From positions 1 to 7,309 of the forward strand of contig JAJSAJ010000583.1 of NCBI GenBank assembly GCA_024274855.1: a stretch of 7,309 bases of DNA, written 5' to 3'. The position numbers were made by a program, and so were the translations under genes. The notes below the pieces were generated by a model that worked only from the letters and a program-made list of their open reading frames with translations, made no database searches and was not told where the DNA came from. This document shows positions 1 through 6,030 of this stretch, piece by piece. This DNA is from Planctomycetota bacterium. Lineage in GTDB: Bacteria; Planctomycetota; Planctomycetia; Pirellulales; Pirellulaceae. Numbering within the stretch: the stretch's first letter is position 1; each line of letters starts with the position of its first letter.

Positions 1-380
1 AACGTAAGACCGGGCATTAAGAACACATCCGACTTCGCAGCCGCTTCGATCATCTGGTCTACTTCGTCCAGATTGGCCGCAAGGGGCATTTCGCACAACA
101 CGTGCTTGCCCGCTTCGATCGCGGCAAGCGTCGCCTTGGCGTGCAAATGCGTCGGTAAGGAGACAATAACCGCGTCGACTTTGGGATCGGCGATCAGTTC
201 CGTGAAATCGGCATAGGCTGACTCGACGCCATACTTCTTCACGACCTTGCCTCGTCGTTTATCATCCGCGTCGGCAATCGCGACTAGCTTGGCGTTCTCA
301 ATCGAATTGATCGCCGGTACGTGTGCGCCGCGACCGACAAAGCCACAGCCGACAACCCCAACACCAATAGGACTCGTCAT
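1..380 (-). CDS. Gfo/Idh/MocA-family oxidoreductase, N-terminal part (runs off left edge)
   Basis: This is the first 126 codons of a predicted NAD(P)-dependent sugar or polyol dehydrogenase. Translating the minus strand from ATG at 380 gives a Rossmann nucleotide-binding start (residues 5-19, with GVVGCGFVGRG), an acidic end of the second strand (ADADD, 37-40), the VSLPTHLHA segment (73-81) where this family usually has a P-x-x-x-H motif, and GKHVLCEMPLA (91-101). The family normally has EKP at the last site; here it is EMP, with Met98 in place of the lysine that contributes to cofactor or catalytic function in inositol dehydrogenase-like members. That substitution occurs in some subfamilies and may mean a different reaction. 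A GAGGAG ribosome binding site (389-394) supports the start. It is the third gene of a leftward set after the kinase and isomerase-like genes, 221 bases from the isomerase stop. The C-terminal substrate domain is outside the window, so substrate cannot be judged. Confidence 0.93.
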   Translation of the reverse strand, partial: MTSPIGVGVVGCGFVGRGAHVPAINSIENAKLVAIADADDKRRGKVVKKYGVESAYADFTELIADPKVDAVIVSLPTHLHAKATLAAIEAGKHVLCEMPLAANLDEVDQMIEAAAKSDVFLMPGLT

Positions 381-601
381 TATTCAATCTCCTCGTAGTT
401 TGTGTAAGTTGCCGGCCGAATCGCCTGCCCGGAACGAGCCGATTCGGAACGCTTTCCACGCGTCGTGCCACGGGAATCGCACGCTTTTGTCCGTCAGCCA
501 CCTTACAACATCGTTAATCTCGCAATGAACTGCCGGCGCCGAATGCGGTTGCAGCATGGGACACACCCGCCACGGCCGGACCGGATCCAGCACCCCGGGA
601 C
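381..601. other. Intergenic stretch between isomerase-like and oxidoreductase genes
   Basis: This 221-base gap separates two minus-strand genes. Reading frames crossing it are overlaps or shadows without recognisable protein character. I see no strong hairpin with a T-tract and no clear promoter. Only the ribosome binding site at 389-394 can be supported. Confidence 0.5.
389..394 (-). promoter_or_regulatory. Ribosome binding site of the oxidoreductase gene
   Basis: Read on the minus strand this is GAGGAG, eight bases before the ATG at 380. It fixes the start and shows that this gene can be translated independently of the isomerase gene 221 bases upstream. Confidence 0.7.
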
Positions 602-1633
602 TCAACCCAACAAGTGCTCGATGACGGCAAGTTCCAACGCCTCGTAGTCGCGTTGTTCGATGCATTGACGCTCAACGTCTTTCGGGAACGTCCTTACTTT
701 TTCGACCAATCGCAGGAAGATCGCCTTGCTGTTGGAAAGGTGTTTTTCGGCATCTTCGGCCTTCTGGGATCGCATCGCCTTGACATCCAGGCCGATAAAA
801 CGACCGGTATCGGGATACCCGGCCAGCTCGAGAATACGTACCTGGTTATACGCGCATCGCAGATTGACCGATCCAAAGGTCTTGTCCTGATCAAACTTCA
901 GCCCATTCTGATCGTTCAAATGGACACTCCATAACTTGCCGGACGCCAGGGCGAATGCCATCTCGTCCGATGGATCGAGTCCGGCCAACAGCGCGTGCGC
1001 CGTCTCGATCAGACCACCGACGCGAGCCGGGTCGACAGTCAAGTGCGCAATCGCCAGTGCGTGCCCGATCGTCGGAACATAGGCGTGATCCATCGGCTCG
1101 TTCGGCTTGGGCTCGATCGCAAACTCCATCTCTTTGTCGTGCTCGAGCAGCTGATTCAACGCGTCGGCCTGGTACTTGTACGCGTCAATCGCGTTCTTGG
1201 ATTCACGGATATAGGTCCCTTCACGAGCCAGCCACAGGACCATCAGTTTCGTCCCAAGGGCGTTCGCGATATCGACCGCGCGCTTCGTCCGGTCGATGGC
1301 CCATTGGCGCGTGGCCGGATCATTGGCCGTGAAGCCACCATCGATTCCCCGGGGGTCTTCCCAGAGTCGTGGGGCCACGAACTCGGCCACCAGGCCTTCG
1401 CCGTCAAGCAACGTCTTCATAGCCGCGGCCTCTTGGGCCAGCTGAGCATCCGACTTGTCGTCAACGTTCGGCACTGCATCGTCATCATGGAATTGAACAG
1501 CGTCGAACCCCAGTCGTTTGTAGGCGCCCAGCTTCTCGGCGAACGAGATTGTCGGCCGCACGGTCGGGCCGAATGGATCCGCCCCTTCACTGATGTTCCA
1601 TGGTCCAAACGAAAAACGATAATCACGCGACAT
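602..1633 (-). CDS. Class I xylose isomerase-like TIM-barrel protein
   Basis: The 343-residue protein aligns by eye along its length with actinobacterial-type class I xylose isomerases, which interconvert aldoses and ketoses using two divalent metals. Matching landmarks are GADPFG (17-22), FHDDD (48-52, with the His49/Asp52 pair), DGGFTAND (98-105), the WLAREG segment (134-139), EPKPNEP (174-180, with Glu174 and Lys176), PTIGHALA (187-194), ETAH (210-213, with Glu210 and His213), KFDQD (246-250, with Asp248 and Asp250), Asp283 and the C-terminal IEHLLG. One metal ligand differs: the Asp expected ten residues before Asp248 is His238. The protein is also about 50 residues shorter than typical class I enzymes, with a reduced region near Asp283 and the C-terminus. 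It may therefore be an isomerase or epimerase for another sugar. An AGGAG-type site (1641-1646) lies seven bases before the ATG. The gene starts 36 bases after the kinase stop, so the two are probably co-transcribed. Confidence 0.9.
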   Translation of the reverse strand: MSRDYRFSFGPWNISEGADPFGPTVRPTISFAEKLGAYKRLGFDAVQFHDDDAVPNVDDKSDAQLAQEAAAMKTLLDGEGLVAEFVAPRLWEDPRGIDGGFTANDPATRQWAIDRTKRAVDIANALGTKLMVLWLAREGTYIRESKNAIDAYKYQADALNQLLEHDKEMEFAIEPKPNEPMDHAYVPTIGHALAIAHLTVDPARVGGLIETAHALLAGLDPSDEMAFALASGKLWSVHLNDQNGLKFDQDKTFGSVNLRCAYNQVRILELAGYPDTGRFIGLDVKAMRSQKAEDAEKHLSNSKAIFLRLVEKVRTFPKDVERQCIEQRDYEALELAVIEHLLG

Positions 1634-1640
1634 CCTATGG

Positions 1641-1646
1641 CTCCTT
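1641..1646 (-). promoter_or_regulatory. Ribosome binding site of the isomerase-like gene
   Basis: Read on the minus strand this is AAGGAG, seven bases before the ATG at 1633. It sits inside the 36-base gap after the kinase stop codon and fixes the start of the isomerase-like protein. Confidence 0.75.
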
Positions 1647-1669
1647 ATTATTGAATCTGCTCAACTTGT

Positions 1670-2629
1670 TCACTCTGCTAGACCGGCCAACCGCATGGTC
1701 TGTTCATAATCACGAAGTCCGGCCGTTGCTCCCAGTCCCGTCACACAGCAGGCGCCGACCGCTCCGGCCAGACGGCCCGCTTGCTCTACCGTCAGTCCTT
1801 TGAGCAAACCGGTCAACAAACCGGCGTAAAAACTATCGCCGGCTCCCGTCGTATCGACAACGGGTCCGGGCGCCGGCACCTGGTCAATTTTGATATATTC
1901 ACCCGCTTTGGGACTCAATAACGCACCCTCGGCACCGAGCTTGACGCCCAGCAATCCTGGAGCACCGCAATTGCGATAGGTATCCAGAATCAACTCGGGG
2001 GCCTTCTTGCCCGTCTGATGGACGGCTTCGGCCAGGCTGGGTACGAAAACATCCAGATGCGGCAAAATGCGGTCCAACGGATCGAGTGTTCCACCGTCAC
2101 CAGCCGCGTCCAAGGCTGTCTGGCAACCGAGGCCTCGGATCTGGGCAAGTATCTCGGGTAGATCGGGCTCCAGATTTGGCATCAGCGAGTAATAACCGAG
2201 CAAGGTCATTCGGCTGCGAGCGAACAGATCAAGGTGGTCGAAAAACAGCCGCTTGTCCATCTGCTTGGGAGCGCCAACGCAATGTGCGAAACTTCGCTCG
2301 CCCGACTGATCAATCAATACGGCAGTCGTACTGGTCGCTCCGGTGGCCAGCGTGATCAGGCCATCCGTGTCGATCCCCTCCTGTTGGTAACGCCGCCGTA
2401 TCAGGCTGGCCCATTCATCATCGCCCACAAGACTGAACGCGGCGACATTCATTCCAAGGCGAGAGAGTGCGATCCCCGAATTCGAGACGATGCCGCCCGT
2501 CGTTATCTCAATCGGGTCGACCTGAACCAGCTTGCCGGCACCAATCGGGGTATCCAGCGTAACAGGACGCACCAGCATATCGACCACACAGGACCCGCAC
2601 AGTACACAGTCGATTGATTTGTCCGGCAT
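1670..2629 (-). CDS. PfkB-family (ribokinase-like) carbohydrate kinase
   Basis: This is a predicted ATP-dependent sugar kinase of 319 residues. Seen in the sequence are a first-strand start (DCVLCGSCVVD), the glycine-rich substrate motif GGIVSNSGIALSRLG (45-59), VGDDEWA (68-74), the KLGAEG segment (230-235) and the PfkB signature DTTGAGDSFYAGLL (259-272), whose GAGD holds the catalytic Asp265. The usual PNExEA segment reads PSLAEA here. I chose ATG at 2629 because the first beta strand follows directly. An in-frame GTG at 2659 would add ten residues (MSITYRKRIG), but it has no convincing ribosome binding site and those residues do not look like family sequence. The gene ends 36 bases before the isomerase-like gene and is the first gene of the leftward operon. 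Its likely job is to phosphorylate the sugar or ketose before aldol cleavage. Substrate specificity cannot be read from these motifs. Confidence 0.92.
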   Translation of the reverse strand: MPDKSIDCVLCGSCVVDMLVRPVTLDTPIGAGKLVQVDPIEITTGGIVSNSGIALSRLGMNVAAFSLVGDDEWASLIRRRYQQEGIDTDGLITLATGATSTTAVLIDQSGERSFAHCVGAPKQMDKRLFFDHLDLFARSRMTLLGYYSLMPNLEPDLPEILAQIRGLGCQTALDAAGDGGTLDPLDRILPHLDVFVPSLAEAVHQTGKKAPELILDTYRNCGAPGLLGVKLGAEGALLSPKAGEYIKIDQVPAPGPVVDTTGAGDSFYAGLLTGLLKGLTVEQAGRLAGAVGACCVTGLGATAGLRDYEQTMRLAGLAE

Positions 2630-2726
2630 CCCAATCCGCTTTCTATAAGTTATGGACACAACCGTGGAAGGGCCCTGACAGCGTGTGGGGACGACAGGAA
2701 GTTTCTCGACCTTAGTCGCTCAACAG

Positions 2727-2751
2727 GTGGGTTCGAGCCCCCGACGGCCCG
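2727..2751 (+). other. tRNA-like 3' end, possibly a degenerate tRNA remnant
   Basis: The segment has a T-loop TTCGAGC (2732-2738). It is flanked by GTGGG and CCCCG, which form only three of five stem pairs. A seven-base ACGGCCC (2744-2750) follows at the spacing of an acceptor 3' strand, then a discriminator-like G. GGGCCCT at 2670-2676 could pair with ACGGCCC at six of seven positions, giving an 82-base span, but I cannot fold convincing D and anticodon arms between them. It may be a decayed tRNA, an integration scar or chance. Confidence 0.22.
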
Positions 2752-2886
2752 ACCGTGGCCCTTTTTGCCGATAAACCGAGGGAATCAGCGATTCCGGCCA
2801 ATCCTCGCACTGGCGTGGATGATATCCGATTCCAAGGCAGGTTTCCAGCGGGTGAACTTCGGGACAGGTAAGCTATACTATTTAGA

Positions 2887-2986
2887 CGGCCTTGCAGGGT
2901 TCGGCCTTGCAGGGCCACGACCCAAGTGGCAAGGTCACCGCCTGCAGGGGCCACCGCCTGTGGGGTCGGTGGCCGGATGCGGCCAC
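2887..2986. repeat. GC-rich degenerate repeat and hairpin cluster
   Basis: CGGCCTTGCAGGG occurs twice with a 15-base period (2887-2899 and 2902-2914). Related CCGCCTGCAGGGG and CCGCCTGTGGGG copies lie at 2938-2950 and 2954-2965. GCCAC (2914-2918) can pair with GTGGC (2926-2930). GTGGCCG (2969-2975) pairs perfectly with CGGCCAC (2980-2986) around a GATG loop. The cluster lies in the 5' region of the aldolase-like gene, so it could act in its leader or be a dispersed repeat. Either role is inference. Confidence 0.5.
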
Positions 2987-3130
2987 TCACGCCCGTCGCT
3001 GAGGGACCAGGTGCGGACGGTGCTCGTATGCCACAACGCAGGACTTCAAGAAATGACGCATTCCGAAGTTTCGGGACGCGCAATCATCGGCCCAACAGGT
3101 TTTCAATTTCCACCGATCAGGTTTCATACG

Positions 3131-4051
3131 ATGCAAAAGTCGCTCGATCAGAAGATTGCTCGCATTCTTGCCGATCCTTCCTGCCGCGAATTCATTCTGG
3201 CGGATGCGAAAGATGCCGATATGGCATTTGGGCTGGCCGCGCCCGGACGGAGTCCCGAGCACCATGCCGACGAGGCCCACTTTCGAACGCTCGATCAATA
3301 CCGCCAACTGATTCGTGATGTGACCAAGCAAGGACTGGTCGACATCGTTCTGATGAGCGCTAGCTCCAACGAGGTTCTGACGTTGCAGGAACGTCTGTTC
3401 GACGGCAGTCACGTCACACCGGCAATTCGAGCGAATGATACCACGGACATCTGGCTTGCCGCTGGGACCGGCCGTTATCCGACACAACCGTCGCGTCCTT
3501 TTCGCACGGCGTCGATCGACCATGCCATGTGCGGCAAGGTCGACTGCACGCCGGAAGAACGTACGCTCGGGGCCAATCTGGGACTCTACTCCGTGACGTT
3601 AAACAACGATGTCCAACTGGATCACGAGACGCTCCAGGCGTATCAAGTCTTTCGACTGGAAGCCGAGCAAAAAGGGTTCCGGCACTTTCTGGAAGTCTTT
3701 GCGCCGAACGCATGTGACAACCATTGCCCAACCGACGTCGCGAGGTTCGTGAACGACAGTATCGTGCGCACTCTTGCCGGCGTGACCGGCCGAGGGCGTC
3801 CGTTGTTCCTAAAGATTCCTTACTTCGGGCCCGCGGCCATGGAAGCGCTTGCCGGTTATGACAGCAGCCTGATCGTCGGTATCTTGGGTGGATCGGCCGG
3901 CACGACGCTCGACGCATTCCACATGTTGTGGGAAGCCAAGAAATACGGAGCCCGTGTCGCCTTGTACGGCCGGAAAATCACCAATGCCGAACATCAACTG
4001 GCATTTATTCAGTACTTGCGGGCGATCGCGGACGACCAGATCGGTGCTTAA
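3131..4051 (+). CDS. Aldolase-like TIM-barrel protein, cut by in-frame TAA
   Basis: The 306-residue reading frame resembles a class I aldolase-type barrel (DhnA/LacD/DeoC-like fold). Support comes from alternating strands and helices, a lysine in a strand near the C-terminal end (PLFLKIPYFG, Lys228; candidate Schiff-base lysine), then GILGGSAGTTLDAF (250-263) and GARVALYGRKI (273-283), which look like the phosphate-binding end of such barrels. Other landmarks are ILADAKDADMAFG (22-34) and VFAPNACDNHCP (189-200). I do not recognise a named enzyme. ATG at 3131 is preferred because an AGG-containing site precedes it and upstream in-frame codons translate repeat DNA. It is divergent from the kinase, isomerase and oxidoreductase genes, consistent with aldol cleavage in the same pathway. 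The frame ends at TAA (4049-4051) after ADDQIGA, but sequence of the same protein seems to continue for 93 codons. This is therefore probably the N-terminal three quarters of an interrupted gene. Confidence 0.75.
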   Translation: MQKSLDQKIARILADPSCREFILADAKDADMAFGLAAPGRSPEHHADEAHFRTLDQYRQLIRDVTKQGLVDIVLMSASSNEVLTLQERLFDGSHVTPAIRANDTTDIWLAAGTGRYPTQPSRPFRTASIDHAMCGKVDCTPEERTLGANLGLYSVTLNNDVQLDHETLQAYQVFRLEAEQKGFRHFLEVFAPNACDNHCPTDVARFVNDSIVRTLAGVTGRGRPLFLKIPYFGPAAMEALAGYDSSLIVGILGGSAGTTLDAFHMLWEAKKYGARVALYGRKITNAEHQLAFIQYLRAIADDQIGA

Positions 4052-4333
4052 GAGGCCGTTCGTGCCTACCATGGCGAGTTGCAGCGTCTAAGTATCCGTC
4101 CACATCGGCCCCTCGAACAAGATCTGCAATTGACAGCCACAGCGTCCAGCTACGGCGGCAAACCAACCAAGAAGCCTGACTCTCGTTCAGGCACCAGTCC
4201 GATTTCCGGCCGTCCATCCCGCTCAAAGCCGCAGCAGGCCGGCCAGCCGACCCAGCCGGACTTCGAGCAGATGACGCCGGCTGAAAAGGTCCAGTGGAAC
4301 CTGGACCGGTGGCGCCGTATTCTCGGGGATTGA
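4052..4333 (+). pseudogene. C-terminal continuation of the aldolase-like gene beyond the TAA
   Basis: Directly after the TAA, the same frame reads EAVRAYHGELQRLSIRPHRP and then LEQDLQLTATASSYGG, a linker rich in Pro, Gln, Ser and Lys, and a charged end (MTPAEKVQWNLDRWRRILGD) before TGA at 4331-4333. The first part reads like a helix and strand packing onto the end of a barrel, and the last 20 residues look like a real C-terminal helix. No ATG or ribosome binding site serves this piece; the first in-frame start-like codon is TTG at 4079. With the stop counted as codon 307, the joined gene would encode 400 positions (3131-4333). TAA differs from GAA by one base, and a Glu there would give GAEEAVRAY. 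The piece could be dead, made by readthrough, or intact in the organism if the stop is a sequencing error. Confidence 0.65.
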
Positions 4334-4409
4334 ACGGGCTGGGCGATTCAACGCGAGCCAAAGACGACCCGCAGGTGGCGTGGCGCGCTGAAATGCTTGG
4401 CCCGTAACG

Positions 4410-4533
4410 AGGCTTTGTCTCAAAACGGGAAGGCGAGGCTCCTGCCGAGCCGTTCTGGCCAACAAAACAAGAGGCTCAGCAGAAGCTTCGCCCTCCCGGA
4501 AACACTGCTTCTCCGGGTCTTGAGACAAAGCCT
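4410..4533. repeat. Nested palindromic, MITE-like element
   Basis: The ends are perfect 14-base inverted repeats: AGGCTTTGTCTCAA at 4410-4423 and its complement at 4520-4533. Inside, two 25-base arms (4427-4451 and 4473-4497) are inverted copies matching at 21 of 25 positions, with all four differences being transitions. On the minus strand it translates as REGEASAEP followed by RTARQEPRL, a spurious peptide type I remember from planctomycete genomes. No transposase or clear target duplication is visible. It lies between two convergent genes (ends at 4333 and 4573), so its transcript hairpin could serve as a terminator for both. Confidence 0.75.
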
Positions 4534-4572
4534 GGTTTCCCGGACCGGCAACCGTCGTCCAAGCCTGTCTGG

Positions 4573-5202
4573 TTACGATTCGATCAGTGATCTGGCAACC
4601 TCGACCGCACTTGCCGCATCCGCGGCGTACCCGTCCGCACCAATCTGGTCAGCATATTCCTGTGTAACCGGTGCGCCACCAATCACAACCTTGGTCACGT
4701 CCAACCCTTCGCTCCGGATCGCCTCGACCGTTTTCTGAATCGAAGGCATTGTTGTCGTCAGCAGCGCGGATAGTCCAACCAATTGAGCGTTATGGGTACG
4801 AACCGCTTCGACGAACTTTGCCGGCGACACATTCGTACCCAGGTCGACCACGTCGAAATTCGCGCCCTTCCACATCATGGCAACCAGATTCTTACCGATG
4901 TCGTGCAAGTCGCCCTCAACAGTGCCGATCACTGCTGTTGCCACGGGCGTGATTCCCGCTTCGACCAAGATCGGTTCGAGCAGTGCAAGTGCTTCCTTCA
5001 TCGCACGGGCGGCGATCAGCATTTCGGGAACGAAAATCTCGTTGTTCTGGAACCGCTGTCCGACAACATCCATCGCATCGACCATCACGTCGAGGATTTC
5101 CTGAGCGGGCACCTGGGCGTCAATCGCCTCTTGCGTCAATGTTGTCGACTTCGTGCGGTCACCACTTTTGATCGCCTCGCCAAGCTGTTGCAGATCCGGC
5201 AT
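4573..5202 (-). CDS. Methyltransferase-type corrinoid (B12-binding) protein
   Basis: This 209-residue protein has the two-domain build of MtaC/MtbC/MttC-like corrinoid proteins, which carry methyl groups on cobalamin between two methyltransferases in the cytoplasm. Residues 1-85 form the helical cap domain (VPAQEILDVMVDAMDVVGQR, then PEMLIAARAMKEALALLEP). The Rossmann-like B12 domain follows, with TVEGDLHDIGKNLV (94-107) containing the D-x-H-x-x-G motif; His100 is the expected lower cobalt ligand. Further landmarks are DLGTNVS (120-126), LSALLTTTM (144-152) and the VVIGGAPV segment (172-179). Length is typical. GGAGG (minus strand, 5212-5216) lies nine bases before the ATG. It ends in TAA opposite the palindromic element and is convergent with the aldolase-like gene. 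No methyltransferase, MtbA/UroD-like partner or reductive activator is in the window, so the methyl donor is unknown. Confidence 0.93.
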   Translation of the reverse strand: MPDLQQLGEAIKSGDRTKSTTLTQEAIDAQVPAQEILDVMVDAMDVVGQRFQNNEIFVPEMLIAARAMKEALALLEPILVEAGITPVATAVIGTVEGDLHDIGKNLVAMMWKGANFDVVDLGTNVSPAKFVEAVRTHNAQLVGLSALLTTTMPSIQKTVEAIRSEGLDVTKVVIGGAPVTQEYADQIGADGYAADAASAVEVARSLIES

Positions 5203-5211
5203 CGATCAAGG

Positions 5212-5216
5212 CCTCC
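5212..5216 (-). promoter_or_regulatory. Ribosome binding site of the corrinoid protein gene
   Basis: Read on the minus strand this is GGAGG, nine bases upstream of the ATG at 5202. It supports that start for the corrinoid protein. Confidence 0.7.
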
Positions 5217-5332
5217 AGAGGTTTTGTTGGGCTCGTAAAGTCCAGCCAAATTGTTGTGTGAGTCTCATCAGGTACGGTGCAAACGCCGCATACACTCGGT
5301 TCCCAAAGAAACGATACCGCGAGTTTTTCACA

Positions 5333-5358
5333 AGACCGGCTTCTGGCGAGACCGGCTT
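5333..5358. repeat. Short direct repeat AGACCGGCTT, period 16
   Basis: AGACCGGCTT occurs at 5333-5342 and again at 5349-5358, separated by CTGGCG. It lies about 130-155 bases upstream of the corrinoid gene start. It could be a paired regulator site or a tandem-duplication remnant; the sequence does not decide. Confidence 0.4.
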
Positions 5359-5772
5359 GGAGTGCGAAAACCCCCGAAGTTTGTCGCCCTGACCTGCAGT
5401 TTCGTAACCGGTTGTGAGAATCGGCCGAGCTCTCGACATGAGACTCTCAACGTGCAGGCAGAATCCGCGCTAACCATGCGTGTTTATCACCAAATAGCTT
5501 ACAATATGCCGCAACCAGAATCAATCGGCCGGCAGGGCTTGGTTTTGGGGCAAGTTGCTTGCGTGCATTTCTGGGGGCAGATATGCGAGGTCCAAACATG
5601 CCTTTCTTTACGCTCCGCTACGAGACTGCCGTCCGCCTTGACTAAGAAGAGGCCGGGAAAACCGGTGCCGAATACGCCAGACCCGCAGTCAATGTCAGCT
5701 GTCGCACGCCTGTCACGATTGGCCCAACCGTCTCGGCTTGCCAATGCCGGCCACCAGCAGTAAGTTTGTCTT

Positions 5773-5822
5773 CCCAAGAGCTTCCTCGCGCGTATCGTCA
5801 TTGCACATACGCGCGCATTGGG
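5773..5822. repeat. Imperfect long hairpin before a C tract
   Basis: CGCGCGTAT (5787-5795) pairs perfectly with ATACGCGCG (5807-5815) around an 11-base loop. Outside that, CCCAA (5773-5777) can pair with TTGGG (5818-5822). A run of nine C follows at 5826-5834. No gene flanks it closely, so a terminator role is unproven. Confidence 0.4.
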
Positions 5823-5974
5823 CCACCCCCCCCCTACGTGAGGGAGACTATTCAGACACCAGCCTGGTGATCTGCCAAATCAAATTCTCGCGCTGTTTTA
5901 GCCGATGGTCAATCATCGATTGGCTGACGGAAGAAGCCCTTCACGGAATGTAGGAGAACGGTTCTCAAGGGGCC

Positions 5975-5995
5975 CCCATGGGCTTGTCCCATGGG
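5975..5995. repeat. Perfect 8-bp hairpin with CTTGT loop
   Basis: CCCATGGG at 5975-5982 and 5988-5995 flank the loop CTTGT. Because CCCATGGG is its own complement, each arm pairs with the other. The loop is the reverse complement of the loop ACAAG in the hairpin at 6051-6075. Confidence 0.6.
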
Positions 5996-6030
5996 TGAAT
6001 AAGTTTCGTGAGCTAGCGCGATGTGGTGAG

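Larger units (their letters stand above)
2630..3130. other. Divergent intergenic region with repeats and hairpins
   Basis: This is about 500 bases between the leftward kinase operon and the rightward aldolase-like gene, so promoters for both should lie here. A TATACT hexamer (2874-2879) could be a plus-strand -10 box, but no good -35 is spaced with it. The region also holds a tRNA-like 3' end (2727-2751) and a GC-rich repeat and hairpin cluster (2887-2986). Open frames through it look like shadows: they are proline/arginine-rich and lack ribosome binding sites. A longer in-frame start for the aldolase-like gene at 2765 would translate the repeats, so I rejected it. Confidence 0.6.
5203..6030. 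other. Long gene-poor region with direct repeats and hairpins
   Basis: No convincing gene is seen in these roughly 830 bases. Several frames are open (for example 5251-5763 plus and 5206-5439 minus), but they lack ribosome binding sites and read as basic, low-order sequence. Visible structure: AGACCGGCTT repeated with a 16-base period (5333-5342 and 5349-5358), CCGG-GAAAA-CCGG near 5652, a 9-base inverted repeat at 5787-5815, a run of nine C at 5826-5834, and a perfect hairpin at 5975-5995. The corrinoid gene promoter should lie in the left part, reading leftward, but I could not pick one out. Confidence 0.55.

Noticed and set aside
995..1654. Plus-strand 219-codon frame
   Set aside because: It is a shadow of the isomerase-like gene, whose minus-strand translation carries clear catalytic motifs.
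2712..3083. Minus-strand 123-codon frame
   Set aside because: It covers the tRNA-like segment and repeats, is rich in Pro, Arg and Ala, and lacks a ribosome binding site.
2765..3130. Upstream in-frame extension of the aldolase-like gene
   Set aside because: It translates the GC-rich repeats and the intergenic region, has no ribosome binding site at its ATG, and does not look like part of a barrel.
4049..4051. Selenocysteine or a global stop reassignment at the TAA
   Set aside because: Selenocysteine uses TGA, and TAA ends the corrinoid and membrane genes at natural positions.
4223..4528. Minus-strand 101-codon frame containing REGEASAEP
   Set aside because: It is the translation of the palindromic element and the antisense of the aldolase-like C-terminus, not a gene.
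5251..5763. Plus-strand 170-codon frame
   Set aside because: No ribosome binding site, no domain-like pattern, basic low-order composition, and it crosses direct repeats.
5826..5834. Run of nine C as a phase-variation tract
   Set aside because: It is not inside or just before a convincing gene, so there is nothing for slippage to switch.
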